NCBI GenBank assembly: GCA_947447665.1
Contig: CANFJX010000003.1
Coordinates: 62,001 to 126,000 of the forward strand
Direction of reading: 5' to 3'
Source of the DNA: Bacteriovoracaceae bacterium
Lineage (GTDB): Bacteria; Bdellovibrionota; UBA1018
DNA: 64,000 nt
Shown here: positions 16,981 to 25,907 of the stretch, in pieces
Layout of the letters: each line of letters opens with the position of its first letter
How positions within the stretch are numbered: the stretch's first letter is position 1
Program-made: the position numbers and the translations under genes
The notes under the pieces: generated by a model
What the model was told of the DNA's origin: nothing
What the model saw: the letters and a program-made list of their open reading frames with translations, nothing else
The model's database searches: none

Positions 16981-17157
16981 ATGTTAGAACGCCAAAATCA
17001 ATCCAAGCTAAGGCCTGAAGAAGAGCACACGGGAAGCATCTGGAAGCATCCCTACTTGGTGTACGTGATAATTACTTTCTTTCTTTTTATTTTTTTAATT
17101 TTTATGGCCTGGTTAGCTCTCCACGAGGGTTGGCTGCCAAGCAGAGGTGAAGGATGA
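16981..17157 (+). CDS. small single-pass membrane protein (58 residues)
   Basis: Starts at an ATG preceded by GGGG, with a cytoplasmic charged head (1-20), the sequence WKHPYLVYV (21-29), a Phe/Ile-rich membrane helix to about 46 and a short WLPSRGEG tail. Its stop overlaps the following SDR start as ATGA, which supports real translation and coupling. Function unknown. Confidence 0.65.
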   Translation: MLERQNQSKLRPEEEHTGSIWKHPYLVYVIITFFLFIFLIFMAWLALHEGWLPSRGEG

Positions 17158-17903
17158 GTACGAAAGAACAAAAAGTGGTTTTAATTACCGGAGGATCTCG
17201 CGGAATCGGCTTGGCATTGACCCAGCGATTTAAAGACGAAGGCTGGTTTGTTGCCACGTGTGCCAGATCTGAAAAGACGTTAAAAAACTCAATCGCAGAT
17301 TTTGTTTTTAGCTGCGATGTGAGCCAGTCCGCAAAAGTGAAGGCGGGTATTCAAGGGCTCATCGCAGATTTAGACAAACTAGGACGGCAAAAAAAAATCG
17401 ACGTTCTGATCAACAATGCTGGATTAGCGGGAACCAACCCCTTAGATCCCAGCTCGTCGGATGAAATGTGGGATCAAATTTTAGGTGTTAATCTCAGCGG
17501 AACTTATCTGATGAGTAAATACGCAGCCCCCTATCTGCCAAACGAAACAGGCAGAATTGTGAATATTTCCTCAGTTTTAGGACTCAAAGGAGTACCAGAT
17601 CAAACTGCATACTGCGCTGCCAAGCATGGTGTCATCGGTTTAACTCGATCCATGGCGTTGCACCTCGCCCCCCGACGAATTACAGTGAACGCCGTTTGTC
17701 CTGGATGGGTGCGGACGGAAATGGCTGCCCAACGAATGAACGAGTTAGGTATCATTGAGCCCGACTTTAAAACCTCAGTCCCCCTCGGACGATTCATTGA
17801 GCCTGCAGAAATCGCTGATTATGTTTATCAAATGGGAACTTCTCCGTTCTCAGCTATGGTCACAGGCCAGGCACTAACGATTGATGGTGGTGCAATTCTT
17901 TGA
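17154..17903 (+). CDS. short-chain dehydrogenase/reductase (FabG-like)
   Basis: A 249-residue classical SDR. It has the NAD(P)-binding TGGSRGIG near residue 13, the NNAG motif (near 89), the catalytic Ser in NISSVLG and Tyr/Lys in AYCAAKHGVIGLT, then PGWVRTEM. Length and motifs match 3-oxoacyl-ACP reductase and related alcohol dehydrogenases; the exact substrate cannot be assigned because no other fatty-acid genes flank it. Translationally coupled to the 58-residue membrane protein upstream. Confidence 0.88.
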   Translation: MSTKEQKVVLITGGSRGIGLALTQRFKDEGWFVATCARSEKTLKNSIADFVFSCDVSQSAKVKAGIQGLIADLDKLGRQKKIDVLINNAGLAGTNPLDPSSSDEMWDQILGVNLSGTYLMSKYAAPYLPNETGRIVNISSVLGLKGVPDQTAYCAAKHGVIGLTRSMALHLAPRRITVNAVCPGWVRTEMAAQRMNELGIIEPDFKTSVPLGRFIEPAEIADYVYQMGTSPFSAMVTGQALTIDGGAIL

Positions 17904-17917
17904 TGGGCTGATTGCAA

Positions 17918-18364
17918 TTAGATTTTATTTTTCAATCTCACAACATTGTAAGTTGCACTAGCCATGGAAACAGGAGCAGCCTCCCCTTGGCGGTAGGCAA
18001 ATCCATGCAATACACAAAGACGCTTTCCTAGAAAAACCACTTCGGTCTTCGCCAAAAGAACGTCGCCCATCTCAATCGGCCTCAGATAGTTGATCTTTAA
18101 TTCGACTGTAGAACAATAATCCTTCGGCCCCATGGTGGAGAACACGGCGGCGCCGCAGGCGATGTCGAAAAACGCAGAGACAACGCCACCATGCACCCGC
18201 CGAGCTGGAGACAAGTGGTCTTCGCGAATTTCTAATTCAACTTCAGCTTTATTTTGTACAGCATCGACCGAAATGACTCGATAGCCGAGCCAATCTCCAA
18301 AACGATCTGGAAACCGATAATTCTCCAAACCATGATCCTTGGTAACTTTTTTATCGTCTGACAT
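17918..18364 (-). CDS. PaaI-type hotdog thioesterase
   Basis: A 148-residue hotdog-fold acyl-CoA thioesterase. The helix and turn typical of the family are seen in RRVHGGVVSAFFDIACGAAV, followed by TVELKINYLRPIEMGDVLLAKT and the closing strand with ASATYNV. Relatives hydrolyse phenylacetyl-, hydroxyphenylacetyl- or medium-chain acyl-CoA. It is convergent with the SDR gene, 15 bases apart, with no obvious terminator between them. Confidence 0.82.
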   Translation of the reverse strand: MSDDKKVTKDHGLENYRFPDRFGDWLGYRVISVDAVQNKAEVELEIREDHLSPARRVHGGVVSAFFDIACGAAVFSTMGPKDYCSTVELKINYLRPIEMGDVLLAKTEVVFLGKRLCVLHGFAYRQGEAAPVSMASATYNVVRLKNKI

Positions 18365-18447
18365 GATTAACGGAGTACCACGGATAGAACCTAAAAACTA
18401 TGAGCACGGAGTTTGCAAAGAGCGTCCGACACTAGGAGGACTTAGAT

Positions 18448-19278
18448 ATGCGAAAAATCGCGACTTTTGTTTTAGGGGCAGTACTCGTCGGGGCGAATGT
18501 CTCATATGCAGTGGAGACAGATCGAGGACCCGTTGGGACCAATTCAGATCATCATGAGAACAGGAGAGATCGGAGCCGAACCGAGCTGAACTGCCGATTT
18601 GTAGGCCTCGGCATTCCTCTTCCCCCTCCGATGCCGGCGGGGCCAATTGGAAAAGGAGCAGGTAAAGATCCTACCCTCGCAGGTGCTGGAGTAGTTCCTG
18701 GCGCTCCATTACCAGGAGTAGCACCTGGCGCTCTGCCAGGAGCCTATCCTGGCTTTGGTCCAGTTGGTGCGCCATTTCCCGGTATGCCACTTCCAGGAGT
18801 AGGACTTCCAGTTCCGCCGCTTGGACTTGGACCCGTTCCACTTCTGAATAATTGCGCCGTTGTGGCCCGCCTCAGCGATCGTGATCACGGTCGGGATGGG
18901 GATGATTGGGATGACGAAGACCGACTCTTTAGAAATGAGTTCGCCGTCTCTTGTGGCGGAGTTCCTGTTTATGCTGATACAGGGATCCGATCCAGAATTG
19001 ATGGTTTCGAGTTTCTTACCGGAATCGTTGGTGATCCTATCCTGAAATTGGTCCGTGACCGAGCTCTCGATCGTTTCGACGATCGTGACGACCGTGGCGA
19101 GTGCGGCGATAGAAGCGGTGGCGAATGCCGTCATCGTAACCGTCGATCCGGTGTAGTACCCGCATGGTTGGCAATCCGAGGAGCAATTCTCGAAGGCTTC
19201 TGCGCAGTCGAGCGAGAACGCCGCCACGATGACAATCATGAACACTCGGGCGGACCTGCTGCCAGTAACTTGAACTAA
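18448..19278 (+). CDS. secreted Gly/Pro-rich protein with Asp/Arg-rich domain
   Basis: Unrecognised 276-residue exported protein. GGAGG precedes the ATG and residues 1-21 form a signal peptide ending at SYA. Residues 50-125 are a low-complexity Pro-Gly-Ala-Leu region with repeated PGxP/PGAP units, followed by a small Cys-containing part and a tail very rich in Asp, Arg and His (RDHGRDGDDWDDED at about 150, RFDDRDDRGE at about 213). Five or more Cys residues suggest disulfides in the periplasm or outside. A clear terminator follows, so it is a single-gene unit. A surface or metal-binding role is only a guess. Confidence 0.7.
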   Translation: MRKIATFVLGAVLVGANVSYAVETDRGPVGTNSDHHENRRDRSRTELNCRFVGLGIPLPPPMPAGPIGKGAGKDPTLAGAGVVPGAPLPGVAPGALPGAYPGFGPVGAPFPGMPLPGVGLPVPPLGLGPVPLLNNCAVVARLSDRDHGRDGDDWDDEDRLFRNEFAVSCGGVPVYADTGIRSRIDGFEFLTGIVGDPILKLVRDRALDRFDDRDDRGECGDRSGGECRHRNRRSGVVPAWLAIRGAILEGFCAVERERRHDDNHEHSGGPAASNLN

Positions 19279-19295
19279 TTATTTAACTAAAACAA

Positions 19296-19342
19296 ACGGG
19301 TCATTTCCACTCCGCCAGAGTGGGATGACCCGTCTCTTTTTA
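19296..19342 (+). terminator. rho-independent terminator
   Basis: Stem ACGGGTCAT-CCAC / GTGG-ATGACCCGT (one internal bulge) with a 9-base loop, followed by CTCTTTTTATT. It ends transcription of the Gly/Pro-rich protein gene ahead of tldD. Confidence 0.85.
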
Positions 19343-19404
19343 TTGATCCTTCAAGTTCCGTTCTTTCCATTGAGCATCTGATATGGATGTGAGAAAATGC
19401 TAAT

Positions 19405-21000
19405 ATGAGTTATTTAGCCGCTTCGAAAACCACCCGTGCACCCTTGTCAGAGAACCTAAAACCCATCAGAGATTCTCTATTTAAACTTCTCCCACTGCTC
19501 GAAGCTCATCCCCAATGGTATGGTTCAATTTACTTTGAGAGAAAGGCTTCAAAGACTTACTCGGTCAATCTGAAACAATCCCAGGTTTCTGATCAACTAA
19601 GTTCAGGGGCGGTTTTCCGGATCTATGATGGCCTGACCCTATTTGAAGAGGCTACGGACGATCTTGATCCTGATCGGCTCAAAAAATTTGTCCTCGAGTT
19701 TGTTAAGCGCGTAGAGAAACAGGAAAGGCCTTCAGAATTTGAACTACGCCCTTACACTCCACCCCGCTGGAAGGATCGTTTAGCAGCACCCCTAGAAGCT
19801 GAAATCACTTCTCAAATCCCACCAGTCGTTGATGCGCGTACTCCTGTTCACTTTGGAATTAGATTTGCTCGCGATCCCTTTCAAACGGGAACCCAAGATC
19901 ACTTTAAAAAATTATCAGAGATCCTCGAGCGATGTAAACAGTTGGCGACAGAACAAGGACTTTCACCTTCAGATCTCACTTACCTCGTCTGTCGAGAGAC
20001 CGTTGCTCGAGAGGAGTCCATTTTTATCGACCGGGAATCCAATCTCTCTCAGACGCTCTACCGACTTGCTCTGACCGTAATCTGTATGTCTGGAGCTGAA
20101 CGAACTTTTTTTAGAACCGGGGGCCTAGGCGGCTTGGAGACCGTTGAACTCCACGAGAACGATCTTGCTCGAATCCTTAAAGATCTGAAGTCCCTCAGAA
20201 ACGCTGGGCGACTGCAACCAGGAAAATATCGAGTTCTTTTCGGCCCTGAAATTACTGGCGTTTTGGCTCACGAGGCCTTTGGACATTCTCAGGAAGGGGA
20301 CACCTGCGTTCGCGGAAGAAGTAAGGCGTGGGAACTCCACCGAACCGGTGATCGAGTCGGCAATAGCCAGGCTACTATTCTGAATAATCCTGCCCTTTTC
20401 GAAAATGGCGGACAAACCTATGGAGCCTGGGGCAGTTATTTCTTTGATGAAGAAGGATGGCTTTCGCAGGAGCAAGTTCTTCTCGACCAGGGAAAGCTTC
20501 TCGCTCCTATGACTAACTTAACCTCAGCGATCCGCTTGGGTGTGCCCAGGACTGCCAATGGCAAAAGGGAATCTTGGGCCAGTGGAGTATACACTCGCCA
20601 AACCAACACTTACTTCAGCCCGGGCGACCAAACCCTCGATTCCCTCATGAATCAGCTCGGTGACGGTTATCTCGCCCTTCATCCTGCAGGGGGAATGGAA
20701 GACCCCAAGGGAATGGGAATTCAGGTAGGAATCTCTTATCTGTATGAAGTGAAAAATGGTAAAAATACTGGAAAAATTCTTAAGGGCCCGGCAGGGGGAG
20801 ATATCCAAATGACTGGATATACCCCAGATGTTCTCAATTCGATTATCGGGAAATCAAAAATTGATTACAACACTCAGGAAAGCGATCGATCTCGCTTTCC
20901 CCACAACGACGTGGGAGGCTGTGGTAAGTATCATAAGGAGTTTGTCTTCGCTGGATGCGGTGGGCCGTATGTTCTTTTAGATCAAGTCATTTTGGGATAA
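19405..21000 (+). CDS. tldD: TldD-type metalloprotease subunit
   Basis: Forms a heterodimeric zinc protease with TldE that unfolds and trims peptides (established for E. coli TldD/E). The zinc site HEAFGH is at residues 289-294, followed by the substrate-channel region with AVTLLN-like and YGAWGSYFFDEEG segments, and a late GGDIQMTGYTPDVL. At 531 residues it is slightly longer than E. coli TldD (481). It is followed 23 bases later by a TldE-like gene, keeping the partners together. Substrate here is unknown. Confidence 0.88.
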   Translation: MSYLAASKTTRAPLSENLKPIRDSLFKLLPLLEAHPQWYGSIYFERKASKTYSVNLKQSQVSDQLSSGAVFRIYDGLTLFEEATDDLDPDRLKKFVLEFVKRVEKQERPSEFELRPYTPPRWKDRLAAPLEAEITSQIPPVVDARTPVHFGIRFARDPFQTGTQDHFKKLSEILERCKQLATEQGLSPSDLTYLVCRETVAREESIFIDRESNLSQTLYRLALTVICMSGAERTFFRTGGLGGLETVELHENDLARILKDLKSLRNAGRLQPGKYRVLFGPEITGVLAHEAFGHSQEGDTCVRGRSKAWELHRTGDRVGNSQATILNNPALFENGGQTYGAWGSYFFDEEGWLSQEQVLLDQGKLLAPMTNLTSAIRLGVPRTANGKRESWASGVYTRQTNTYFSPGDQTLDSLMNQLGDGYLALHPAGGMEDPKGMGIQVGISYLYEVKNGKNTGKILKGPAGGDIQMTGYTPDVLNSIIGKSKIDYNTQESDRSRFPHNDVGGCGKYHKEFVFAGCGGPYVLLDQVILG

Positions 21001-21023
21001 GTATCTTCTCGGGAAGTGAAAAA

Positions 21024-22397
21024 ATGGCAAAATTAAATTGGACTTTAGATGACCTTAAATTTCAGCTCAACTCGAACCCCCTGATTAAAGGTTGGGTCAT
21101 CACTGAAGAAAACGTTCATCGAAGGGAACGCTACTTTTTACTAGAAAAAAACCGAGTTGCTACGGACCAAGATCGAAATGTGCGGGCTCGAATTATTTCA
21201 GTCAAACTTTTTGTCCATCTTAAAAAACCCGGTCGACAGGGAGAAATCTCTAAGAAGTTTTTCACATCAATCCCCTTAAAGGATCAAATAGATTCAGCCA
21301 TTGAAGCAGCTATTCAGACGGATCACCAAGCATGGGAGCTTCCTAAGGAACTTCCAAAAAACATACCATTAGTTTTGACTACCGATCCCGACATGGCTGA
21401 AGATCTAGACGGAGTCTCAGATCAACTGACCTCTCGGATCGCCGCTACAGTGCTCAAGGCAAGAAAAAGTGTTTTCAACTCAGCAGAGCTTTTTCTGTCC
21501 ATCCATGATCGACAACTACACCTGAGCAACGGTCTCACCCACCGTACCTCGCAGAGCCGAATTTACACGGAAGCTGCCTTCTCTTTTTCGAAAGCCCTAC
21601 CCAGCGGGAAGGTCGTATCGGACGAATATCTCAACTCGCACTGGGCAGGACATTTGAACCAACTCCCCATCGAGGAGATCTTTGATCAAGCAGCAGACCG
21701 AGCAGAACACTCTCTGGACGTAACCAAGCCGGTGACTGGACAATACTCAGTCATCATCGACTCGGAAGTCATCTCCACGCTCCTAAACGGTTACGTTTCG
21801 CAGCTTTGGGCCTCGAACGCTTATCATGGACTTCCGTTTATTCAGCGAAATCAAGACTTCATCCCAGAGGCCCGTGGAGACCTTTTGACGATTATTTTGG
21901 ATCCTTCGCTTCCCTTTGGAGCGGATACTACAGCCCTTTCTAATCAAGGTCTTCTCCAAATGCCATTAAAACTAGTAGATCAAAACCGCGTCATTGAAAC
22001 CGCCACAGACAAGCAATTCGGCGACTATTTAGGGAACGCTCCTACCACCGTGCGCGGAAACCTAGTTATTCAGCCTGGAAAACTGTCTCACCAAGAGCTC
22101 ACCCAGGCAGCCCCCCAGGTCATCGAAATTTTGCAATTCTCAGGTCTATTTGCTGATCCCAACACAGGAACATTTAGCAGCGAGATTCGCTTGGCCAAAC
22201 TTCACGATAATCAAACAGGAAAAACGACCTATATCAAGGGAGGATCACTCTCAGGGTCTATCCGGGAGAATTTTCGAGGACTTAAACTCTCCAACTCGGT
22301 AACCCAGCAGTCCCACTTCTCTACTGAGCAGCCACAGGGGCAAGGTTATTTTGGGCCGGAGTTTGCCCTGATCTCTGACGTGTCAATTGTAGGATAA
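21024..22397 (+). CDS. TldE/PmbA-like subunit
   Basis: Partner of the preceding TldD, lacking the HExxxH zinc motif as expected for TldE. The ATG at 21024 is chosen (457 residues); the frame is open back into tldD but the region upstream reads the tldD end in another frame. The C-terminal half has the family's PFGADTTALSNQG, GNAPTTVRGNLVIQPG and IKGGSLSGSIRENF stretches. The pair is likely one operon. The assignment as TldE rests on position and pattern; it is diverged from the proteobacterial PmbA. Confidence 0.75.
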   Translation: MAKLNWTLDDLKFQLNSNPLIKGWVITEENVHRRERYFLLEKNRVATDQDRNVRARIISVKLFVHLKKPGRQGEISKKFFTSIPLKDQIDSAIEAAIQTDHQAWELPKELPKNIPLVLTTDPDMAEDLDGVSDQLTSRIAATVLKARKSVFNSAELFLSIHDRQLHLSNGLTHRTSQSRIYTEAAFSFSKALPSGKVVSDEYLNSHWAGHLNQLPIEEIFDQAADRAEHSLDVTKPVTGQYSVIIDSEVISTLLNGYVSQLWASNAYHGLPFIQRNQDFIPEARGDLLTIILDPSLPFGADTTALSNQGLLQMPLKLVDQNRVIETATDKQFGDYLGNAPTTVRGNLVIQPGKLSHQELTQAAPQVIEILQFSGLFADPNTGTFSSEIRLAKLHDNQTGKTTYIKGGSLSGSIRENFRGLKLSNSVTQQSHFSTEQPQGQGYFGPEFALISDVSIVG

Positions 22398-22433
22398 AAA
22401 AAAGGGGGCCCTCCAAAATCCGAGACGGCCCCC
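22396..22433 (-). terminator. terminator of the yceI-like gene
   Basis: Read on the minus strand: GGGGGCC, a 16-base loop, GGCCCCC, then eight T. It closes the minus-strand YceI-like gene and may also serve the converging tldE. Confidence 0.85.
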
Positions 22434-22439
22434 GATCAT

Positions 22440-23060
22440 CTAAATCTTTTTAGAATGAGTTTCTGGCTGAGTCTGAAGTCCTTCGACATTAATCATTACT
22501 TCGACTTCATCACCCACCAAAACGCCGCCTTTATCTAAGACTTTATTCCAGTTCATGCCAAAATCTTTTCGATTCACCTTGGTCTTAGCCGTGAACCCAG
22601 CACGATGACCGCCCCATGGGTCGTCAGACTCACCCAAATACTCAAGGTCAAAAGTCACTGACTTAGTCACGCCGTGCATCGTCAGATCGCCTACCATTTT
22701 ATACTTTTGCTGACCGGCTTCGGTCACCTGCTTGCTCACAAACTCCAAGGTCGGAAACTTTTTGACTCCAAAAAAATCGTCTGACCGCAAGTGATCATCG
22801 CGCTTCTTGTCCTTGGTGCTGATGCTTGCTGCCTTAACCGATGCAGTAACCTTAGACATCTTGAGGTCTTCGGGATTAAATGAAAAATGACCATCAAAAT
22901 CAGCAAACTCTCCATTAACGCGACTGATCATGTGCCTCGCCGTGAAGCCCACATTGGAGTGAGAGCCGTCAATTTTATAATTCTTGGTATCAGCAGCCGA
23001 TACTAATGAGCTGGATAAACTTAATAATGCACTGGCAAATAGCCATATTTTTTTTGTCAT
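22440..23060 (-). CDS. YceI-family periplasmic protein
   Basis: A 206-residue secreted lipocalin-like protein with signal peptide 1-22. The YceI pattern is plain: IDGSHSNVGFTARHM near 30, GHFSFNPEDL near 60, then DHLRSDDFFGVKKFPTLEF near 90 and MHGVTKSVTFDLEY near 130. Family members bind isoprenoid quinones or other amphiphiles in the periplasm. A 34-base inverted repeat lies upstream and may control it. Confidence 0.9.
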   Translation of the reverse strand: MTKKIWLFASALLSLSSSLVSAADTKNYKIDGSHSNVGFTARHMISRVNGEFADFDGHFSFNPEDLKMSKVTASVKAASISTKDKKRDDHLRSDDFFGVKKFPTLEFVSKQVTEAGQQKYKMVGDLTMHGVTKSVTFDLEYLGESDDPWGGHRAGFTAKTKVNRKDFGMNWNKVLDKGGVLVGDEVEVMINVEGLQTQPETHSKKI

Positions 23061-23076
23061 CTAATTTCTCCCTGAT

Positions 23077-23110
23077 AAGTTATGATAGTTCAGTAACTAA
23101 ATCATAACTT
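23077..23110. promoter_or_regulatory. 34-bp inverted repeat upstream of the yceI-like gene
   Basis: AAGTTATGAT (23077-23086) and ATCATAACTT (23101-23110) are exact inverted arms; inside them AGTT and AACT also pair around CAGT, so the whole element is nearly one palindrome with a 2-base bulge. It is 17 bases upstream of the yceI-like start, on the same strand as the gene before it. No T-run follows, which favours an operator over a terminator. Confidence 0.55.
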
Positions 23111-23119
23111 CACAGCTGC

Positions 23120-23572
23120 CTAATGAGCAAGTTTTGGCTTCTCAGACTGGGCAATTCCCTGACCTACTTGGGCGACCTGAATGGCATCAAAACCAAGGAT
23201 CGCTTCCCCAATTTTATTTCCCGAATCGTTCACACACGAAAGGACAAAACGGTAATTGCCGTAATGAGAAATAGGGAACCCGCCAAACCTAAAAACAGCT
23301 TTCATCCGTTTCTGGTCCATCGGTACTCTCATGTCGCCTGAACCGATCATCTGCTGAGTTCCATCAGGGGTAAAAAGATGAATGAGCATCTTTCCCTGAA
23401 AATCGACTGCTTCCTTCTTTTCAACGATGAGAGAAATCACTAAGAATGGAAGTTGAACCGGCAATTGCGGCGTCCGAACTTCCTCAAGAATATCAAAAAC
23501 GGACAGATTTCCAGTCTGCTGATCGACTGAGGCACCTAATGACAGAGTTGCAAATTGAATTTTTATAGACAT
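23120..23572 (-). CDS. hypothetical protein, possibly DUF6941-like
   Basis: A 150-residue all-beta-looking protein without signal peptide. The layout (ATLSLGASVDQQTGNLSVFDIL at the start, then a strand rich in LPFLVISLIV and a late GNYRFVLSCVN) resembles the DUF6941 group, whose members begin with a statement of a tag that reports a quantity and have no known function. The match is by eye and weak. It may share a transcript with the yceI-like gene. Confidence 0.5.
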   Translation of the reverse strand: MSIKIQFATLSLGASVDQQTGNLSVFDILEEVRTPQLPVQLPFLVISLIVEKKEAVDFQGKMLIHLFTPDGTQQMIGSGDMRVPMDQKRMKAVFRFGGFPISHYGNYRFVLSCVNDSGNKIGEAILGFDAIQVAQVGQGIAQSEKPKLAH

Positions 23573-23616
23573 AGTAATATCGCTCTATCACGACTCTGAG
23601 CGCAGCGGAACGGATC

Positions 23617-24078
23617 TCATTTGGTATGTCGCTTTTTTTCGAAGAATTCTTTCAGAATTTGACTACAAGATGGAGTCTCTAAATACTTTGCCTCGAAGCG
23701 ATGATGGGTCCGAAAATCCTCATTCAGCCGATACCCTAAACTCAGAGCGCCCCCTTTAGTATCCATGGCTCCAAAGATAACTTCTTTCACTCGAGCTTGT
23801 TGGCAGGCTGCAAGACACATCGGACAAGGCTCCAAGGTGCAGTAAAGGATGCAGTCGATCAAGCGCCAACTCGACAAATTGCTAGCCGCATCTTGAATGG
23901 CTAAAATTTCAGCATGAGCAACGGGATTGTTCAGCTGCTCTCTTCGATTGTAGCCTACTCCAACCACCAGTCCCGATCGAACCACAATTGCTCCCACAGG
24001 GACTTCATCCTGCGAGGCTGCGATTTGAGCCTGAACCAGGGCACTCACAAGCCCCTGCTCTGCCGTATCGATGGTCAT
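23617..24078 (-). CDS. tadA: tRNA adenosine(34) deaminase TadA
   Basis: Zinc deaminase that converts A34 of tRNA-Arg(ACG) to inosine. The catalytic set is HAE (55-57) and PCPMC (84-88); further family marks are the N-terminal VPVGAIVV, NPVAHAEILAI and the VIFGAMDTKGGALS loop. Length 153 residues is standard. Its tRNA substrate is encoded in the same window at 54482. The start overlaps the stop of the PilZ protein gene as ATGA. Confidence 0.95.
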   Translation of the reverse strand: MTIDTAEQGLVSALVQAQIAASQDEVPVGAIVVRSGLVVGVGYNRREQLNNPVAHAEILAIQDAASNLSSWRLIDCILYCTLEPCPMCLAACQQARVKEVIFGAMDTKGGALSLGYRLNEDFRTHHRFEAKYLETPSCSQILKEFFEKKRHTK

Positions 24079-24944
24079 GAACCCTTACCCATCCTCTTGA
24101 TCATTCCAGGATTAAACCCCTTGTGCCCGGCCAATAGGAGAAACTTTGAACGCTCTAACGGTCCAGACTCGATCTCAGTCAAAATTTGTTCAAATTCCTT
24201 AGGTTCCATCCAGTATCGAGACCTCCGATAGTGAGACGCGATTTGTTTTAGTCGAGTCGAAATCGCCCGAAGCGCTTTACGTTGTTCCTTTGGGAGCTTT
24301 TCGAAAATTACTCCAATTCCTTTAGGATGAGTCACTGTGCTCATCGCATCCCAAACAATAGTCCCTGGAATCACAATATTCTGACCATACATTCTAAAGT
24401 TTAAACTCACTGGCTCATTCAATGGCATGACGGCTCGTAACTTAATAAAGCATCCAGCGACCGAAAGATCTAAAATCTCTGCTAGAATCGTGTCGCCACC
24501 ATTTCTCTGAATTGATACAGGAATTGAAAGCCTATATCTTGGATTACTCTCCCACCAGCGAATCTTTGGAAAAAAATATGGAACACGAATCTCACGTGCC
24601 AAGCGAAACGCGACCAAAACCTGCACCACTAGGGAGATCACCAAAATAAAAATTTTATGATGGCTCTCAGCATAATCTGAAGCAATAATTGCATCTAGAT
24701 AAAATACCAATCCTTGAAATGTCATAAAAACATACCAAGACCATCGTCGCATTTCCCAAAAACCATAGCCGGCAGCCATTCCAACCCCGGCCACCAAGTA
24801 AAAGACCGGTGAAAGTAGAAGTCGTATGCAACTAGAAATCGGAATATCAAATGAAGTGGCTGCAAAAATTATATAAACCAGGGGAAAGGCCATCAGTAGA
24901 ACTGCGGTAGACTTAAAAAAAGAAGAGGTATATTGCTTCACCAC
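24075..24944 (-). CDS. membrane-anchored PilZ-domain protein
   Basis: A 289-residue protein starting at a GTG with GGAG just upstream. Four hydrophobic segments at about 12-30, 40-60, 70-90 and 98-116 are followed by a PilZ domain (about 128-230) with NPRYRLSIPV and DLSVAGCFIKL; the second is the DxSxxG motif that binds c-di-GMP. The RxxxR motif is not canonical. A helical tail follows. The protein probably links c-di-GMP to a membrane process; related proteins occur in many copies in Bdellovibrio. It overlaps tadA by 4 bases. Confidence 0.78.
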   Translation of the reverse strand: MVKQYTSSFFKSTAVLLMAFPLVYIIFAATSFDIPISSCIRLLLSPVFYLVAGVGMAAGYGFWEMRRWSWYVFMTFQGLVFYLDAIIASDYAESHHKIFILVISLVVQVLVAFRLAREIRVPYFFPKIRWWESNPRYRLSIPVSIQRNGGDTILAEILDLSVAGCFIKLRAVMPLNEPVSLNFRMYGQNIVIPGTIVWDAMSTVTHPKGIGVIFEKLPKEQRKALRAISTRLKQIASHYRRSRYWMEPKEFEQILTEIESGPLERSKFLLLAGHKGFNPGMIKRMGKGS

Positions 24945-25007
24945 TGCTCCAATCTGCCAGGAAAGCGTTGATGTTTCAATCGTAGCTTCAGATCCCTTTC
25001 AATCGCT

Positions 25008-25877
25008 TCAGGAAGCATCAAGCCCCCAAAACCAGAGATCGCCAGGAAGCTGGCTCGAACTTAAAACTTTTGCCATACAGAGAAACTCCTCTCCGTTTGA
25101 TGGCCCGACCGAAGGGTATCGATCAGGAGGTCCCAGCCAAACCGCTTGCGGATGGTCCCGATGAATCGCTTCCAGAATTCCCGAAAGATCTGCCAGATCT
25201 CCACCCCATTCGTGCACGTGACCCACCAAGTCGATCCCCCTGCCGATAGCTGCATAGGCAGTAGCTTTGCCCGCCCTTTTAGAGTAGTACCACTGCACGT
25301 TTCGGTGCTCCGAGTACCAACTCCAATCGGCCGGCCCCATTGCCAGACCGCGGTCACGAACACACACCAGTTCAAATACCTCGGAAGTGAGGCCCCGATG
25401 AACCCGTCCTCGCTCGGATGAATCTATCTCAGTTTTCATATTCTTGAGGACTTGACCAAGGGGAGCGCGGACCTGACGCCCACACCACTCGAATCCCTGG
25501 CGCTGATAAAGCCCAGGTTCGGAACCCCATAAAAAAACTGCAGCAACTCCCTGATCCTTTGCCCATTGAACCGCCTCTGAAATGAGCCTTGAAGCCAGAC
25601 CTCGTCCTCTCCATTCCGGGTGGCAACACACCGCACCTATGAGCGCTACTCGACTTAGATGAGGCAAGTGACCATCGCTGGACCCGAGCTTCAAGTCGAC
25701 CTCCCGAATTCCGCAGGCGGCTATAAGCCCTCTAGAATCTCTATGCTCAAAAACCCTGACCCCAGGGGCAGCGAGTCCTAAATCCCAGACTGGAAAGTCA
25801 TCCAGAAAATGCGCCCCCGGAGATAGACCAAACGACAAATCGAGCAGATCTGAAAATTCCCGCCGTCTATTATCCAA
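25008..25877 (-). CDS. GNAT-family N-acetyltransferase
   Basis: A 289-residue acetyltransferase. The TTG at 25877 is taken as start because a strong GGGGGAG lies at the right distance ahead. The acetyl-CoA binding motif A is seen as CHPEWRGRGLASRLISEAVQWA near residue 85, followed by LWGSEPGLYQRQGFEWCG, typical of GNAT motif B. The C-terminal 130 residues form a second, GNAT-like half, as in Eis-type or two-domain GNATs. Substrate unknown. Confidence 0.75.
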   Translation of the reverse strand: MDNRRREFSDLLDLSFGLSPGAHFLDDFPVWDLGLAAPGVRVFEHRDSRGLIAACGIREVDLKLGSSDGHLPHLSRVALIGAVCCHPEWRGRGLASRLISEAVQWAKDQGVAAVFLWGSEPGLYQRQGFEWCGRQVRAPLGQVLKNMKTEIDSSERGRVHRGLTSEVFELVCVRDRGLAMGPADWSWYSEHRNVQWYYSKRAGKATAYAAIGRGIDLVGHVHEWGGDLADLSGILEAIHRDHPQAVWLGPPDRYPSVGPSNGEEFLCMAKVLSSSQLPGDLWFWGLDAS

Positions 25878-25907
25878 AAAACACTCCCCCAGAGGATAAC
25901 ATTATAC

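Noticed and set aside
18709..19245. 178-residue open frame antisense to the Gly/Pro-rich secreted protein
   Set aside because: The plus-strand gene has a ribosome-binding site, signal peptide and terminator; the antisense frame has none and results from biased composition.
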